The notes under the pieces are model-generated. The model made no database searches, was not told where the DNA came from, and saw only the letters and a program-made list of their open reading frames with translations. Below, in pieces: positions 4,910 to 5,876 of a DNA stretch of 5,876 nucleotides. The position numbers and the translations under genes are program-made. Position 1 is the first letter of the stretch. The number at the start of each line of letters is the position of its first letter. The DNA is from Lachnoclostridium sp. UBA3775 (GTDB taxonomy: Bacteria; Bacillota; Clostridia; Lachnospirales; Lachnospiraceae): contig DFFN01000046.1 in assembly GCA_002369525.1 (NCBI GenBank), positions 1-5,876 of the forward strand, read 5' to 3'.

Positions 4910-5876
4910 TTGAACAATAACAGAAGCAAGTTACCCATTTTTTACATCCTTATACTGGGACTGATCATCTGGGCGATGTTTGCCGCAGGCGGTGACAAGG
5001 AAAGCAGTGCAGAGTCAAGCAGCTCCGGCGCTTTTGGCTCCGACACGGCAAGACTGATAATCATGGTCATCCCCTACATTCTGCTCGTCATACTGGTGAT
5101 CGTGCTCTTCACCATACTTCTGCGTGCGCTTACAGGCGGAGGCGGCGGAGGCGCAAACCAGAAGCTCATGGACTTCGGACGCAGCCGCGCCGAGAAAAAG
5201 AAGGCAGGCGAGGTTGAAAAGACCTTCAAGGATGTAGCGGGTCTTAAAGAAGAAAAAGAGGAGCTTAAGGAGGTCGTGGATTTCCTTAAGGATCCGATGA
5301 AATATACCAAGCTCGGCGCAAGGATACCCAAGGGTATTCTGATGGAGGGTCCTCCGGGAACGGGTAAGACCTTGCTTGCCAAGGCAATCGCAGGCGAGGC
5401 GGGAGTTCCTTTCTTCTCGATTTCGGGCTCGGATTTTGTTGAAATGTTTGTCGGTGTCGGCGCAAGCCGTGTACGTGACCTTTTTGCAGAGGCCAAGGCT
5501 AATGCGCCCTGCATAGTCTTTATCGATGAGATCGATGCGGTTGCAAGGCGCCGTGGTACAGGTATGGGCGGCGGCCATGACGAGCGTGAGCAGACTCTTA
5601 ACCAGATGCTTGTCGAAATGGACGGCTTCGGTGAAAACACCGGTATTATCGTAATGGCGGCCACAAACCGTGTTGACATACTTGACCCTGCAATCCTAAG
5701 GCCTGGCCGTTTTGACCGCAAGGTTGTTATCGGACGTCCGGATCTTGAGGGCAGAAAAGAAATACTTAAGGTACATTCCGCAAAGAAGCCTCTTGCGGAG
5801 GATGTGGATCTGAACCAGGTGGCACGTTCGACAGCCGGATTTACGGGCGCCGATCTGGAAAACCTGATGAACGAGG
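4910..5876 (+). CDS. ftsH: ATP-dependent zinc metalloprotease FtsH (5' part, runs off the window)
   Basis: The first 322 residues of FtsH are present; the gene continues past the right edge. FtsH is a membrane-anchored hexameric AAA protease that unfolds and degrades damaged membrane proteins and selected regulators. Visible parts are membrane helix 1 (about 9-26), a short Ser-rich outside loop (about 27-47), helix 2 (about 48-72), a Gly6 linker (76-81) and the AAA module. The AAA module has Walker A GPPGTGKT (147-154), the pore motif MFVG (179-182), Walker B IVFIDEID (202-209) and the second region of homology TNRVDILDPAILRPGRFDR (252-270) with arginine fingers Arg264 and Arg267. The HEXXH zinc site lies outside the window. 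The start is TTG. The outside loop is far shorter than the roughly 70-residue domain of E. coli FtsH. It follows hpt by 23 bases with no promoter between them, so it is probably the next gene of the same operon. Confidence 0.95.
   Translation, partial: MNNNRSKLPIFYILILGLIIWAMFAAGGDKESSAESSSSGAFGSDTARLIIMVIPYILLVILVIVLFTILLRALTGGGGGGANQKLMDFGRSRAEKKKAGEVEKTFKDVAGLKEEKEELKEVVDFLKDPMKYTKLGARIPKGILMEGPPGTGKTLLAKAIAGEAGVPFFSISGSDFVEMFVGVGASRVRDLFAEAKANAPCIVFIDEIDAVARRRGTGMGGGHDEREQTLNQMLVEMDGFGENTGIIVMAATNRVDILDPAILRPGRFDRKVVIGRPDLEGRKEILKVHSAKKPLAEDVDLNQVARSTAGFTGADLENLMNE

Noticed and set aside
5015..5721. Long open frames on the minus strand opposite ftsH (187 and 215 codons).
   Set aside because: They lie antisense to a clearly recognised gene, resemble no family and reflect its codon bias; no ribosome binding site or promoter supports them.
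1..5876. CRISPR arrays, tRNA or rRNA genes, riboswitches and insertion sequence ends.
   Set aside because: I read both strands and saw no regularly spaced repeats, no tRNA-like cloverleaf segment ending in CCA, no recognisable riboswitch core and no transposase with terminal inverted repeats.

Overview
The window looks like a Firmicutes (Clostridia) chromosome, most likely Lachnospiraceae. This rests on the conserved order hup - rqcP - divIC - tilS - hpt - ftsH and on protein features typical of that group. It is also suggested by the upstream relic of an AAA-ATPase/PD-(D/E)XK gene, from a family that is present in many copies in gut and rumen Lachnospiraceae. The genus cannot be fixed from the sequence alone.

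Region 1-602 is decayed accessory DNA. It holds an inactivated fragment of an AAA-ATPase-like/PD-(D/E)XK nuclease gene. The ATPase part is missing upstream, and the nuclease core has been removed by an internal, frame-changing deletion. A strong hairpin terminator closes the region. Region 603-1715 (minus strand) is a complete tyrosine recombinase/integrase with all expected catalytic residues, but with no excisionase or cargo genes in view. It has its own promoter, divergent from that of the HU gene.

Region 1808-2268 is a compact, highly expressed unit for the nucleoid protein HU: a near-consensus sigma-A promoter, a structured 5' leader, a strong ribosome binding site and a terminator. From 2300 to the right edge runs a tightly packed housekeeping operon. 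It encodes RqcP (ribosome quality control), an FtsB/DivIC-type division protein, TilS (tRNA-Ile lysidine synthetase), Hpt (hypoxanthine phosphoribosyltransferase) and the first 322 codons of FtsH (membrane AAA protease). divIC/tilS and tilS/hpt overlap by a few bases, which suggests translational coupling.

In spore-forming relatives this cluster also carries yabP and yabQ (between rqcP and divIC) and often spoIIE (before tilS). All are absent here and the spaces where they would sit are closed, which points to a non-sporulating lineage. The other notable points are the bipartite nuclease relic, an FtsH whose extracytoplasmic domain is reduced to a short Ser-rich loop, and an HU mRNA predicted to begin inside a hairpin. 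I see no convincing new multi-gene system; the window is mostly ordinary core genome beside a mobile-element scar.
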